64,000 nucleotides of DNA from Pectobacterium cacticida (GCF_036885195.1 NZ_CP133656.1:4052585-4116584), one strand, 5' to 3'; positions 27,478 through 36,600 are shown, numbered from the stretch's first letter. The notes: generated by a model not told the origin, from the letters alone. A program made the numbers and translations.

Positions 27478-28401
27478 ATGCATAACAACGAAATTCGTTA
27501 TTTCATGGCTGTGGCGAGTACCGGATCACTGAGTGCGGCCAGCCAGCAGTTGTTTGTGGCCGTATCAGCCATCAGTCGCCAGATACAGCGTCTGGAAACC
27601 CGCATCGGCGCTCCTTTATTTGAGCGACATGCGCGTGGAATGGTGTTGAACGATGCCGGGCATATTCTGGAAAATCATGTCCGGCGCAGCATCGCGGATA
27701 TGGAGCTGGCGATTGCCGAAATTGAAGGGCTGAAATCTTCCCGCCAAACCACGATTCGTATCGTGTGTACCGATGGGATCGCCTTTAATCTGTTGCCAAC
27801 GCTGCTGGCGAACTACCGGCAGCAGCACCCGGCAGTCAATTTTGTGCTAACGGTTGGTAGCGCCAGACAGATCCCCGAACTGATTCGCCACGGTGAATGT
27901 GATGTCGCGCTAAAGTTCTGCCTGTCGCCGGAGCACGGTATCAAGGTGATCTCAACGTTTTCGGCCCCGTTTATGGTGGTGATGAAGGACGATCATCCGC
28001 TGGCGCATCAAGATTTTTATTTGGCCGATCTGAATGCTTATCCTGTTGTCTTGCCCGATCAGGCGGCGACGGTCCGCCAGCTATTTGACCTCTCCTGTCG
28101 TATGAGTGGTGTGTTTATCGACCCCGTTTTTACCTCTAACCACTTCTCCACCCTGTATACCTTTTTGCTCAACACGCCGAGTGCGATTGCCATATGTAGC
28201 CACTTTTCCGTGTTATATAGCGCCCGGCGCGATGGCCTTCAGGTGAAGTCCGTCGGTCTGGAGCAATTGGGACAGCGAACGTTGCAGGTTCAAACTGAAG
28301 TCAACAAACCAGTGACGACCGTGCTGAGAAATTTTTTTGATTTCTTAGAAGATGAGCTGGTGCGGCAGGATGCCCTATTTCGTCAGGACTTTTACCTTTA
28401 G
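27478..28401 (+). CDS. LysR-family regulator, probably of the peptide importer
   Basis: This 307-residue regulator has the N-terminal LysR winged helix (FMAVASTGSLSAASQQLFVAVSAISRQIQRLETRIGAPLFER in broken form, residues 9-51) and a periplasmic-binding-fold effector domain from about 90. It is codirectional with and 45 bp downstream of the M20 gene, preceded by GGCGGGGGATC as ribosome-binding site. Control of the upstream operon is inferred from position only. Confidence 0.88.
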   Translation: MHNNEIRYFMAVASTGSLSAASQQLFVAVSAISRQIQRLETRIGAPLFERHARGMVLNDAGHILENHVRRSIADMELAIAEIEGLKSSRQTTIRIVCTDGIAFNLLPTLLANYRQQHPAVNFVLTVGSARQIPELIRHGECDVALKFCLSPEHGIKVISTFSAPFMVVMKDDHPLAHQDFYLADLNAYPVVLPDQAATVRQLFDLSCRMSGVFIDPVFTSNHFSTLYTFLLNTPSAIAICSHFSVLYSARRDGLQVKSVGLEQLGQRTLQVQTEVNKPVTTVLRNFFDFLEDELVRQDALFRQDFYL

Positions 28402-28628
28402 GCGCACGATTTTTTATGCTTAATTTTATTGCTATTTCTTGGTTTATATCGAAATAATTTTATTTTAAATTCATGCTTAATGAAATTTAAAAGATAAAAA
28501 CATAATTATTTAGCAATTTAAATTCGTTTTAATACAGGTAATATTGTTCCCATGGCGTGACGGTATTTCCTTGATAAATATGCATGCCCTGCAACCAATG
28601 ACCCCTTTTTATTCACCGGAGCACAATT

Positions 28629-29645
28629 ATGAATCTGGAAAAATTCCCTCGTTATCCATTAACTTTTGGCCCCTCTCCTATTACGCCAATGAAAAGGCTC
28701 AGTGAATATTTAGGTGGAGACGTAGAAATTTATGCCAAGCGTGAAGATTGTAATAGCGGCCTGGCGTTCGGCGGGAATAAAACGCGCAAGCTGGAATATC
28801 TGATCCCCGAAGCGCTGGAACAGGGGTGTGATACGTTAGTTTCTATCGGCGGCATTCAATCTAATCAAACGCGTCAGGTTGCCGCAGTGGCTGCGCATTT
28901 GGGAATGAAATGTATCCTGGTGCAGGAGAATTGGGTTAATTATGCCGATGCGGTTTACGATCGCGTCGGTAATATTGAATTATCTCGTATTATGGGGGCC
29001 GATGTCCGTCTGGATGCTGCCGGTTTTGATATTGGCATTCGTGAAAGCTGGAAGAATGCGATGGAAGAAGCCTCGCGAAATGGCGGCAAGCCTTTCCCGA
29101 TCCCTGCTGGCTGTTCCGAGCACCCATATGGCGGTTTAGGTTTTGTTGGTTTCGCCGAAGAAGTGCGCCAGCAGGAAAAAGATCTGGGTTTTAAGTTTGA
29201 CTATATCGTGGTGTGTTCCGTTACTGGTAGTACGCAGGCGGGGATGGTGGTGGGTTTCGCCGCGGATGGTCGTTCACGCAATGTTATTGGCATTGATGCC
29301 TCGGCCAAACCGGAAAAAACGAAAGCACAGATTCTGCGTATTGCACAGAATACGGCCAATCTGGTCGAGCTGGGCCGTGAAATTACCGAAGAGGATGTGG
29401 TGCTGGATACTCGCTATGGCGGCCCAGAGTACGGCCTGCCGAATGAGGGCACGCTGGAAGCGATACGTTTGTGTGCGCGTATGGAAGGGGTAATGACCGA
29501 TCCGGTGTATGAAGGAAAATCCATGCAGGGCATGATTGATATGATCCGTAACGGTGAGTTTCCGAAAGGATCGAAAGTCTTGTATGCCCATTTGGGCGGC
29601 GCGCCGGCACTGAGCGCCTACAGCTACATTTTCCGCAATGGCTGA
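28629..29645 (+). CDS. acdS: 1-aminocyclopropane-1-carboxylate deaminase
   Basis: AcdS is a PLP enzyme that opens ACC, the plant ethylene precursor, to 2-oxobutyrate and ammonia. The 338-residue length is canonical. The PLP lysine K51 (FGGNKTRK), S78 (IQSNQ), Y294 and E295 (DPVYEGK) and L322 (AHLGG) all fall at the positions that separate true ACC deaminase from the related D-cysteine desulfhydrase. Upstream 28402-28628 is AT-rich and holds the promoter. An Lrp-type regulator of the AcdR kind is convergent downstream. A plant-associated lifestyle is strongly suggested. Confidence 0.95.
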   Translation: MNLEKFPRYPLTFGPSPITPMKRLSEYLGGDVEIYAKREDCNSGLAFGGNKTRKLEYLIPEALEQGCDTLVSIGGIQSNQTRQVAAVAAHLGMKCILVQENWVNYADAVYDRVGNIELSRIMGADVRLDAAGFDIGIRESWKNAMEEASRNGGKPFPIPAGCSEHPYGGLGFVGFAEEVRQQEKDLGFKFDYIVVCSVTGSTQAGMVVGFAADGRSRNVIGIDASAKPEKTKAQILRIAQNTANLVELGREITEEDVVLDTRYGGPEYGLPNEGTLEAIRLCARMEGVMTDPVYEGKSMQGMIDMIRNGEFPKGSKVLYAHLGGAPALSAYSYIFRNG

Positions 29646-29726
29646 TCTATTAGCAGGAAACGCCGGGCAACAGATTGTTTCCTTCCGGCGTAAAAGGGGC
29701 TGAGTCGGGAGTGGCCTTCAGGATGA

Positions 29727-29776
29727 GCCGCATGGATGCGGCGAAAGCCAGTGCCGCGTCGGGAACGCGTCACTGG
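29727..29776. repeat. GC-rich double hairpin between acdS and the Lrp gene
   Basis: GCCGCAT (29727-29733) pairs with ATGCGGC (29736-29742) around GG. CCAGTGCCGCGT (29748-29759) pairs with ACGCGTCACTGG (29765-29776) with one mismatch. The surrounding 29690-29890 block is much richer in GC than the flanks, and a 75-codon open frame across it looks spurious. It could be a dispersed repeat element or a strong bidirectional 3' structure. Confidence 0.55.
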
Positions 29777-29993
29777 CGGTCCGTCAGAAGGCCGATCCCG
29801 GCGAGGGCACCGCGTAGCGGCCCCGTTCCGCCAATAGCCTCAGGTCAAGGAGCTGCGGCGATTGAGCGCTCCTTGTCGGGCGCGTGCTACTTCGTTGCAT
29901 AAAAATACCTTGCTTTTCGCGCACGAAACTTCATTGAACTTATCTATATCATGGTGATAAAAACCGACATTAATAAGTTCCTTTGTATCAGGA

Positions 29994-30545
29994 TCAAAAC
30001 GTCAGTTGTGTGGTGGAAAGCACTTCCCTCAGCCCGATGAAGGAACGAATCTGGCGCACGCCGGGTAGAAACAGCAATTGTTCCGCGTGTAGACGATTGA
30101 AGCTCTGATTGTCTTTCGTTCTGATGGTCAACATATAATCGAACTCCCCCGTCACCACGTGACACTCCATGCAGCCGCTGATCTTCTGAACGGCGGCCTC
30201 GAAATCTTCAAAGGAACTGGGTGTCGATCGATCCAACACCACCCCGATTAATACCACCAGCCCGGCGTTAAGCGCTTGCGGGTTTAGTAATGCCACAAAT
30301 CCTTTTATCAAGCCGCTTTGCCGGAGTCGCTCAACGCGTCTCAGACAGGCTGGCGGGCTAAGGCTGACCTTTTCTGCCAGTGCGACATTTGAGATCGACG
30401 AGTCGGCCTGCAAAATACGTAAGATCGCGGTATCAAAGCGATCCAGTTCGTAAGGCTTTTTCTCGTCCGATAAAAGCTGGGAGTTTGAGGTTTTCTCTTT
30501 CATTTTGGGATTCCCGCTGGCATCTGCGACGTCGAATTTTGCCAT
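29994..30545 (-). CDS. Lrp/AsnC-family regulator (AcdR type)
   Basis: This protein is up to 183 residues. An HTH domain (ILRILQADSSISNVALAEKV, then LSPPACLRRVERLRQSGLI) follows a 36-residue leader, and a C-terminal RAM ligand-binding domain contains GEFDYMLTIRTKD. Family Lrp proteins lack this long leader, and neither possible start (30545, or the ATG at 30503) has a good ribosome-binding site, so the start is uncertain. In many proteobacteria acdS is controlled by an adjacent Lrp-type AcdR. Here the gene is convergent with acdS rather than divergent. Confidence 0.8.
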   Translation of the reverse strand: MAKFDVADASGNPKMKEKTSNSQLLSDEKKPYELDRFDTAILRILQADSSISNVALAEKVSLSPPACLRRVERLRQSGLIKGFVALLNPQALNAGLVVLIGVVLDRSTPSSFEDFEAAVQKISGCMECHVVTGEFDYMLTIRTKDNQSFNRLHAEQLLFLPGVRQIRSFIGLREVLSTTQLTF

Positions 30546-30777
30546 CGCGTCAATTCAGATAATTAATCTACGGGTTTTTGAGCAGGAGATTAATAAAAAT
30601 AAGAAAAGCCTCTACCTGTGCGTAATAGATTACGTCGCGCCAGTTCGTCATCTATCAGGATAATCTGCCAAAAATGCAATGTAACATAAGGTTATATTAT
30701 AGCTATTTATGTTATTTCCCGCGTTTTCAGCCTACTGATAGCCTGCTGATAATACAGAAATCACTAAGAGGCAGGGT

Positions 30778-31614
30778 ATGAGAAAGCAGATTTTGACAGT
30801 GACGTTGTTAGCCGGGTTGACTGCCGTTTCTGGCGCTGCACAGGCAGATAAACTGGATGAGATTCAGAAAGCGGGCGTTGTGAAAATCGCCGTCTTCGAC
30901 AGTAATCCCCCCTTCGGTTATGTCGATCAGCAGAGCAAAAAACTGGTGGGTTATGACGTGGATATCGCCGAGGCAATTGGTAAGGCGCTGGGGGTGAAGG
31001 TCGAACTGCGGGCGACGAACCCGGCTAACCGTATTCCGTTGCTAAGCTCGAAGAAGGTGGATCTGATAGCCGCTAACTTCACCATTACTGATGAACGCGC
31101 CAAGCAGGTTGATTTTAGTATCCCTTATTTTGCTACCGGGCAAAAATTCATCGCCCGTAAAGGCGTGCTGAAAACCCCGGACGATATAAAAACGCTGCGT
31201 ATCGGTGCGGATAAAGGCACCGTACAGGAAATCACCCTGCGTGAGCACTACCCGACGGCCAAAGTGATTTCCTACGACGATACGCCGTTGGCTTTCGCCG
31301 CGTTGCGCAACGGCAACGTTCAGGCGATCACGCAGGATGATGCCAAGCTGGTTGGCCTGTTAGCGAACGTACCTGACGCCCAGAAGGCAGAGTTTGAAAT
31401 TTCCCCGTTCAGCATTACCAAAGAATATCAGGGGATCGGGATTCCCAAAGGCGAAACGCGCCTCACCGCAAAAATTAACGACACGCTGATTAATTTGGAA
31501 AAGCAGGGTGAAGCGAAAACGATCTACGATCGCTGGTTCGGGCCGAATACGAAATCATTTCAGCCGCGCGGCGACTTCACCTTTGCCCCGCTGGATCAGC
31601 AACCTAAATCCTGA
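30778..31614 (+). CDS. Amino-acid ABC transporter substrate-binding protein
   Basis: This 278-residue protein is of the SBP_bac_3 (polar amino acid) family, with a signal peptide ending SGAAQA-DKLDEI. Typical motifs are KIAVFDSNPPFGYVD, VGYDVDIAEAIGKALG and IPLLSSKKVDLIAANFTIT. AGAGGCAGGG precedes the ATG. A hairpin after the gene and two permease genes follow. The 232-bp region upstream (30546-30777) is a shared promoter region with the divergent Lrp gene. The ligand is not deducible; proximity to acdS makes ACC or a related small amino acid an untested idea. Confidence 0.9.
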   Translation: MRKQILTVTLLAGLTAVSGAAQADKLDEIQKAGVVKIAVFDSNPPFGYVDQQSKKLVGYDVDIAEAIGKALGVKVELRATNPANRIPLLSSKKVDLIAANFTITDERAKQVDFSIPYFATGQKFIARKGVLKTPDDIKTLRIGADKGTVQEITLREHYPTAKVISYDDTPLAFAALRNGNVQAITQDDAKLVGLLANVPDAQKAEFEISPFSITKEYQGIGIPKGETRLTAKINDTLINLEKQGEAKTIYDRWFGPNTKSFQPRGDFTFAPLDQQPKS

Positions 31615-31644
31615 TGGCGGAAGCGTGTAGTGCTATGAACCTAA

Positions 31645-31675
31645 GCCCTCTGCCTGACAGGGGGCATTTTTATTT
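31645..31675 (+). terminator. Attenuator hairpin between binding protein and permeases
   Basis: GCCCTCTG (31645-31652) pairs with CAGGGGGC (31658-31665) with one G-T pair, followed by ATTTTTATTT. It is likely a partial terminator giving more binding protein than permease, as is common in ABC importers. Confidence 0.72.
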
Positions 31676-31712
31676 AGGGTATATATCTTCATGACAACGA
31701 GAGAGAAAACGC

Positions 31713-32456
31713 ATGGATACGGCGCTGCATTTGCTTGAGTCATGGCTGTTAGCGCCTCAATATCTTTTCTGGTTATGGCACGGTTTCCTGATCACGCTGG
31801 GCATTTCCTTTAGCGCAATCGTGCTATCAACCACGTTGGGTTTTCTGCTGGCGGCGGCCAGAGACAGCCAGATTTGGGCACTGCGCAGCGTCGTTGTCGC
31901 CTATAGCTCGCTATTCCGTAATACACCGCTGCTGGTACAACTGTTCTTCTGGTATTTCGGCGCTGGACAACTGTTTCCCTCGGTGATAATGCAATGGCTG
32001 AATTCACCCCATACGCTTTCGTTATTCGGTAGTACGTTGGTCTGGCCTTCTTTTGAGTTTTTGGCAGGGCTGATCGGGCTAACCCTTTATTCCAGTGCGT
32101 TTGTCGCCGAGGAGATTCGCGCTGGCGTGCGTGGCGTGGCACGCGGACAGAAGTATGCCGCGCAGGCGTTGGGGTTAACGGGGTGGCAGTCCATGCGTTA
32201 TGTGGTGTTGCCGCAAGCGTTAAGGATTGCGCTACCGCCGTTACTTGGGCAATACATGAATATCGTCAAGAACTCGTCGTTGACGATGGCGATTGGCGTC
32301 GCTGAATTGTCCTATGCGTCGCGACAGGTGGAGACGGAAACCTTACGCACCTTTCAGGCGTTTGGCGTGGCGACGGTGTTATATATCGTGATTATTGCCG
32401 TGATGGAAGGTTGGGGTATGTGGCGTCAGCAGCGCAATGTGGCGGAGAGACATTGA
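31713..32456 (+). CDS. Amino-acid ABC transporter permease 1
   Basis: This 247-residue HisM/GlnP-type permease has the N-terminal signature GFLITLGISFSAIVLSTTLG and the coupling motif GQKYAAQALGLTGWQSMRYVVLPQALR in broken form near residue 150. NIVKNSSL is the conserved contact near the end of the coupling helix. An ACGAGAGAG ribosome-binding site precedes it. The stop is one base before the next start. Confidence 0.93.
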   Translation: MDTALHLLESWLLAPQYLFWLWHGFLITLGISFSAIVLSTTLGFLLAAARDSQIWALRSVVVAYSSLFRNTPLLVQLFFWYFGAGQLFPSVIMQWLNSPHTLSLFGSTLVWPSFEFLAGLIGLTLYSSAFVAEEIRAGVRGVARGQKYAAQALGLTGWQSMRYVVLPQALRIALPPLLGQYMNIVKNSSLTMAIGVAELSYASRQVETETLRTFQAFGVATVLYIVIIAVMEGWGMWRQQRNVAERH

Positions 32457-32457
32457 G

Positions 32458-33186
32458 ATGGATTTTACCATTATCACCGATAACCTCGGCTATTTGATGT
32501 GGGGGACGTTCCCGGATGGGCCTCTTGGCGGCGCGGCGTTAACGCTGGCGATGAGCCTGCTGGCGGGTATCGCGTCTGCTATCTTGGGTACGATTCTGGG
32601 CGTGGCGCTGGCGATGTCGCGCGGCGTATGGAGCGCGCTGCTGGCACTGGTGCTAGGGTTCTTCCGCGCAATACCGGTCATCATGCTGATTTTCTGGACC
32701 TATTTTTTACTCCCGATCGTTTTTGGCGTCGATATCCCTGAAATTACCACCGTCGTATGTGCGCTGGCGCTGATTGCGTCGGCGTATCTGGCGCATGGCG
32801 TAAAGGCGGGCATTGTCGCGATTGGACGCGGCCAGTGGCAGGCCGGACTCTCGCTGGGATTAAGCCGCTGGCAGGTGTTGTGGCAGATTGTCCTGCCGCA
32901 GGCGCTGCGGATGATGGTGCCCTCCTTCATTAATCAGTGGATTTCCCTGATTAAAGACACCTCACTGGCCTACATTGTCGGCGTCGGTGAACTGACGTTT
33001 CTTGCGACACAAGTCAATAACCGCAGCATGGTCTACCCGATGGAAGTTTTCCTGTTTGTCGCGCTGGTCTACTTCGTGTTTTGCCTGTCGCTGGAACTGC
33101 TGGCAAACCGGGTTAACGCCCGTTTTAACCCGCAGGAAAAACAACCAAAGCGCCGTTTGCTGTGGTGGCGCAATAAACCAGCCTGA
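32458..33186 (+). CDS. Amino-acid ABC transporter permease 2
   Basis: This 242-residue second permease starts at ATG 32458, one base after the stop of permease 1; an in-frame GTG-like upstream reading is less likely. Motifs are LTLAMSLLAGIASAILGTILG, FFRAIPVIMLIFW and the coupling loop GRGQWQAGLSLGLSRWQVLWQIVLPQ in broken form. No ABC ATPase gene follows: the next gene is the convergent HAD phosphatase. The importer must therefore borrow an ATPase encoded elsewhere, or the cassette has lost it. Confidence 0.92.
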   Translation: MDFTIITDNLGYLMWGTFPDGPLGGAALTLAMSLLAGIASAILGTILGVALAMSRGVWSALLALVLGFFRAIPVIMLIFWTYFLLPIVFGVDIPEITTVVCALALIASAYLAHGVKAGIVAIGRGQWQAGLSLGLSRWQVLWQIVLPQALRMMVPSFINQWISLIKDTSLAYIVGVGELTFLATQVNNRSMVYPMEVFLFVALVYFVFCLSLELLANRVNARFNPQEKQPKRRLLWWRNKPA

Positions 33187-33328
33187 AGATGATAATTGTT
33201 CAAAAACCTATTTGGCAGAACAAAACGGACGTAACGGAATAGAAGAGTAAAGCATTTGCGCCAGCCGAGCATGCAGGGACGTACTTGCAGCGTCTTTACG
33301 ATCTCTCCGTTACTCCCGCTCTGCCACC

Positions 33329-33351
33329 TTAAGAGCCTATCCCAATAGGCC
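33329..33351. repeat. Short palindromic repeat (GCCTATCCCA family)
   Basis: GCCTAT (33335-33340) and ATAGGC (33345-33350) flank CCCA within TTAAGAGCCTATCCCAATAGG. The same AAGAGCCTATCCCA core recurs at 48851, and its complement ends the element at 41072-41223. It sits between two convergent genes and may be a solo end of that MITE-like family. Confidence 0.6.
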
Positions 33352-33358
33352 TTTGCTT

Positions 33359-34024
33359 CTACGCCGTGATATTCCAGCCTTTCTCGCGCCAGATTTGCGG
33401 CAGTTCGCGCATATCGTCAAACATTGTGACCAGCGGGTGATGAATCGGCTGATTGTGGGGGTCGGCGCAGTAATAGAACACCGGAATACCCGCCGTGATG
33501 CCCGCTTGTACGCCTGCGGCGGAGTCTTCAACCAGAATGCAGTGCTCGATGGGAAGCTGTAGTTGCTCGGCGGCGTGATACAGCACCGCCGGATCGGGCT
33601 TCCACTTTTTCAGATCGTAGCCGCTATAGAGATGGTCGCCAAACAGATCGAGCATCTGTGTCAGGCCGAGCGAATGCTGCATCTTACTGACCGGGCCGTT
33701 GGAAACCACGGCCATCGGAACGGTGATAGACTGCACTAGCTCACGTGCGCCCTCGATAGGTTGCAGAAATTCATCGAACAGACGTCTTACCTCTTGCCGG
33801 AAATGGCGCTCCGCATCTTCTATCGATACCGTTAAGCCGTGCTGCTGGCTGATGCGGGCTATGATCTCGTACAGCTTCACGCCCTTATACGTTTTTATCA
33901 CCTCCTCCAGCGATAAGTTCACCCCATAGGGGATGAAGATATTTACATAGGCCTGGCAACACAGCACTTCACTATCAACCAGTGTGCCATCACAGTCGAA
34001 GAAGACGCATTCAATACGGGGCAT
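33359..34024 (-). CDS. yieH: HAD-superfamily phosphatase YieH
   Basis: This 221-residue HAD hydrolase matches E. coli YieH, which dephosphorylates 6-phosphogluconate and similar sugar phosphates. The nucleophile motif is FFDCDGTLVDSE (D10 and D12), motif II is VVSNGP, motif III is KWKPDP and motif IV is LVEDSAAG. GVKLYEII and the final REKGWNITA are close to the E. coli protein. Its neighbour adeP is divergent, as in E. coli. Confidence 0.93.
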   Translation of the reverse strand: MPRIECVFFDCDGTLVDSEVLCCQAYVNIFIPYGVNLSLEEVIKTYKGVKLYEIIARISQQHGLTVSIEDAERHFRQEVRRLFDEFLQPIEGARELVQSITVPMAVVSNGPVSKMQHSLGLTQMLDLFGDHLYSGYDLKKWKPDPAVLYHAAEQLQLPIEHCILVEDSAAGVQAGITAGIPVFYYCADPHNQPIHHPLVTMFDDMRELPQIWREKGWNITA

Positions 34025-34278
34025 GACCTATCCTTATGATGAGATAAACGTTGACGCCTCTACTTTATCCCATTAGCGCGATATTACGACCAGCAATGTT
34101 AGTTTCTGGGCCTTGATCCTAAGAGGTAGAGCCTTAATTCAGGAGATATTTGGCGCCATCGCCATGAGGTCATTGCTTTCGCTTATATGATGAAAAAAAA
34201 GGGAGGAGCGGCGTAAAAAACGGTGTTTTGTTATAGGATACCCCACGACGGTTATTTCCTTCCTTTGGATTGTTACTC

Positions 34279-35616
34279 ATGAATAAATCACAACCCGATC
34301 TTGCTACTGGGCAAGGCCTGTTGGAGCGTGTGTTTAAACTCAAGCAGCACGGTACGACAGTACGTACGGAAACCATTGCCGGTTTCACGACGTTTTTGAC
34401 GATGGTTTACATTGTTTTTGTTAACCCGCAGATATTGGGCGCGGCGGGAATGGATACCAAAGCCGTTTTCGTGACCACCTGCCTGATTGCGGCATTCGGC
34501 AGTATTCTTATGGGGCTGTTGGCTAATCTGCCGGTGGCGCTGGCGCCCGCTATGGGGTTGAATGCTTTTTTTGCCTTTGTGGTGGTGGGGGCGATGGGGC
34601 TGCCATGGCAGGTAGCGATGGGCGCTATTTTTTGGGGCGCAATCGGTTTCCTGCTGCTGACTCTTTTCCAGATCCGCTATTGGATGATCGCTAATATTCC
34701 GCTTAGCCTGAGACTCGGTATCGCCAGCGGTATTGGGTTATTCATCGCCATGATGGGGCTGAAAAATGCGGGCATTATCGTTGCTAATCCTGAAACGCTG
34801 GTGACGATTGGTAACCTGACGTCACACAGCGTGCTGTTGGGTGCGCTGGGTTTTTTCATCATTGTGGCGCTGGCCTCACGCAATATTCACGCTGCGATAC
34901 TGATTTCCATCGTGGTGACCACTTCGATAGGTCTGCTGCTGGGAGATGTTAAGTTTTCGGGCGTTTTTTCCTTACCGCCTAGCGTAACGAGTGTCGTCGG
35001 CCAGGTCGATCTGGCGGGCGCGCTGAATCTGGGGATGTCGGGCATCATCTTCTCCTTCATGTTGGTTAATCTGTTCGATTCTTCCGGTACGCTCATCGGT
35101 GTGACGGATAAAGCCGGTCTGGTGGATGCGCAGGGTAAGTTCCCGCGCATGAAGCAGGCGCTGTATGTCGATAGTATCAGCTCTGTGGCAGGGTCGTTTA
35201 TCGGGACATCGTCCGTCACGGCCTATATTGAAAGTTCCTCCGGCGTCTCTGTCGGTGGGCGTACTGGCCTGACCGCCGTGGTCGTAGGGTTGCTGTTTCT
35301 TCTGGTTATTTTCCTGTCACCGTTGGCGGGTATGGTGCCTGCCTACGCGGCGGCTGGCGCGCTGATTTATGTCGGCGTATTGATGACGTCCAGCCTGGCG
35401 CGAGTGAAGTGGGATGATTTAACCGAAGCCGTTCCGGCTTTTATCACCGCGGTGATGATGCCATTCAGCTTCTCTATTACCGAAGGGATCGCGCTTGGCT
35501 TTATCTCTTATTGTGTGATGAAGTTGGCGACGGGGCGTTGGCGCGAAATCAGCCCGTGTGTGATGGTCGTCGCGTTGTTATTCCTGCTGAAAATCGTGTT
35601 TATTGACGGGCATTAA
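34279..35616 (+). CDS. adeP: Adenine permease (AzgA/NCS2-like)
   Basis: This 445-residue, multi-spanning purine permease is the orthologue of E. coli AdeP (YieG), which imports adenine with protons. The family motifs VNPQILGAAGMDT, APAMGLNAFFAF and FDSSGTLIGV are present, and GTSSVTAYIESSSGVSVGGRTGLTA appears in broken form near residue 310. ATG 34279 is preferred over an in-frame TTG 9 bp earlier. The 254-bp region upstream separates it from the divergent yieH; I see no purine riboswitch fold there. Confidence 0.94.
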   Translation: MNKSQPDLATGQGLLERVFKLKQHGTTVRTETIAGFTTFLTMVYIVFVNPQILGAAGMDTKAVFVTTCLIAAFGSILMGLLANLPVALAPAMGLNAFFAFVVVGAMGLPWQVAMGAIFWGAIGFLLLTLFQIRYWMIANIPLSLRLGIASGIGLFIAMMGLKNAGIIVANPETLVTIGNLTSHSVLLGALGFFIIVALASRNIHAAILISIVVTTSIGLLLGDVKFSGVFSLPPSVTSVVGQVDLAGALNLGMSGIIFSFMLVNLFDSSGTLIGVTDKAGLVDAQGKFPRMKQALYVDSISSVAGSFIGTSSVTAYIESSSGVSVGGRTGLTAVVVGLLFLLVIFLSPLAGMVPAYAAAGALIYVGVLMTSSLARVKWDDLTEAVPAFITAVMMPFSFSITEGIALGFISYCVMKLATGRWREISPCVMVVALLFLLKIVFIDGH

Positions 35617-35652
35617 TGGGGCTTTGCTCCTGTCTCCCCGGCGCTACCGTCT

Positions 35653-35680
35653 GCGCCAACGTAGCTGGCTACGTTGGCGC
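35653..35680. terminator. Perfect hairpin between convergent adeP and yieE
   Basis: GCGCCAACGTAG (35653-35664) and CTACGTTGGCGC (35669-35680) form a 12-bp stem with loop CTGG. The right arm includes the stop codon of yieE. No T-run is present on the + side. It probably protects or ends both convergent messages. Confidence 0.6.
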
Positions 35681-36412
35681 GATGGATGTGGCTTTTTCCA
35701 CATGATGACCGGTTAATTTCATATAGCGCACGGATTGGCGCTGCTGCTGTAGAATCTCTCCCGTTTTATTCATTCCCGTAGCTGATGTGTATTTCCACAT
35801 CATTAGCCGGTTAAGCGTCGGAATATGGGCACAGGCCCACACCAGATAATCATCAACATCGCTCATCACTTCTACGGTGGGAATGCCAATGGAATGTAGT
35901 CTGCCAGAGGCGGGGTGGAGTTTTAGCGTATGAGAAGGGTGCGCATTTGCGCCAGGGATTTTCATCAATGATTGGCGGATGGTGCAAAGTTGAGTCGCCG
36001 CTTCCAGCGGATCGCGTTGAGCGTCAATCCATGCCTGCTCGGCCTGCGTCTGTGCCAGCATCTGTGGCACAACCTGGGTCATTGGCCGGACATGAATGAG
36101 CTCAATATCCATCCCTACGCGGCCCTCTTCGCTCAGGAGAATGGCAATAGTATTACCCGCATAACCGATACTAAAATGGGGCAAGTGCGGATCGGCAAAA
36201 TAGGGGCGTCCCTCCGGGGCGGTCAGTAGCGGGGGCAGTAGTGGGTAGCCAAAAAAATAGAACATCATTTCGGCCAGTAGTACGCGGCTTTTCAAATAGC
36301 GCTCGCGGCGCTTAGCCGAAAATACCTGTGTCGATGAGATCAGCCTGTCTGGCAGCCTCTGTAAGCCAGGAAGCGCTTCCATGCTTGTCCACCTGACAAA
36401 ATGACAGGTCAT
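35669..36412 (-). CDS. yieE: 4'-phosphopantetheinyl transferase superfamily protein
   Basis: This 247-residue protein resembles E. coli YieE, also located beside adeP. The first PPTase motif is kept (VGMDIEL near residue 100, Mg-binding Asp). The second is degenerate: TIRQSLMK stands where active Sfp-type enzymes have a W/F-x-x-KEA-x-x-K motif, so the Mg-binding Glu is missing. PPTase activity is therefore doubtful. The start has GGAGTGAACA ahead of the ATG. The fatty-acid or siderophore partner, if any, is not nearby. Confidence 0.78.
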   Translation of the reverse strand: MTCHFVRWTSMEALPGLQRLPDRLISSTQVFSAKRRERYLKSRVLLAEMMFYFFGYPLLPPLLTAPEGRPYFADPHLPHFSIGYAGNTIAILLSEEGRVGMDIELIHVRPMTQVVPQMLAQTQAEQAWIDAQRDPLEAATQLCTIRQSLMKIPGANAHPSHTLKLHPASGRLHSIGIPTVEVMSDVDDYLVWACAHIPTLNRLMMWKYTSATGMNKTGEILQQQRQSVRYMKLTGHHVEKATSIAPT

Positions 36413-36600
36413 TGTTCACTCCGTGATCGTGATGAAAGAGGGGAATCTATCCGGTATTACCAATGCATATTATCAGACTAATATATGATCTAAAGAAAAA
36501 TCGGTGGATAAATCGGCGAAAATTATTTATTAAGTTCACCGAATTTCCTGTATTGCATGCTGTGTGGCAACAGTACTATGTTCGCTATATTTCTGCGGCG

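Noticed and set aside
28629..29645. D-cysteine desulfhydrase
   Set aside because: The residues at K51, S78, Y294, E295 and L322 are those of true ACC deaminase.
29675..29902. 75-codon open frame between acdS and the Lrp gene
   Set aside because: It runs through GC-rich inverted repeats, has Arg/Ala/Pro-rich low-complexity sequence and no clear ribosome-binding site.
33181..33358. A missing ATPase gene hidden after the second permease
   Set aside because: The 172-bp gap is too short for an ABC ATPase and holds only a palindromic repeat.
34025..34278. Purine riboswitch upstream of adeP
   Set aside because: I could not find the conserved three-way junction loops in this 254-bp region.
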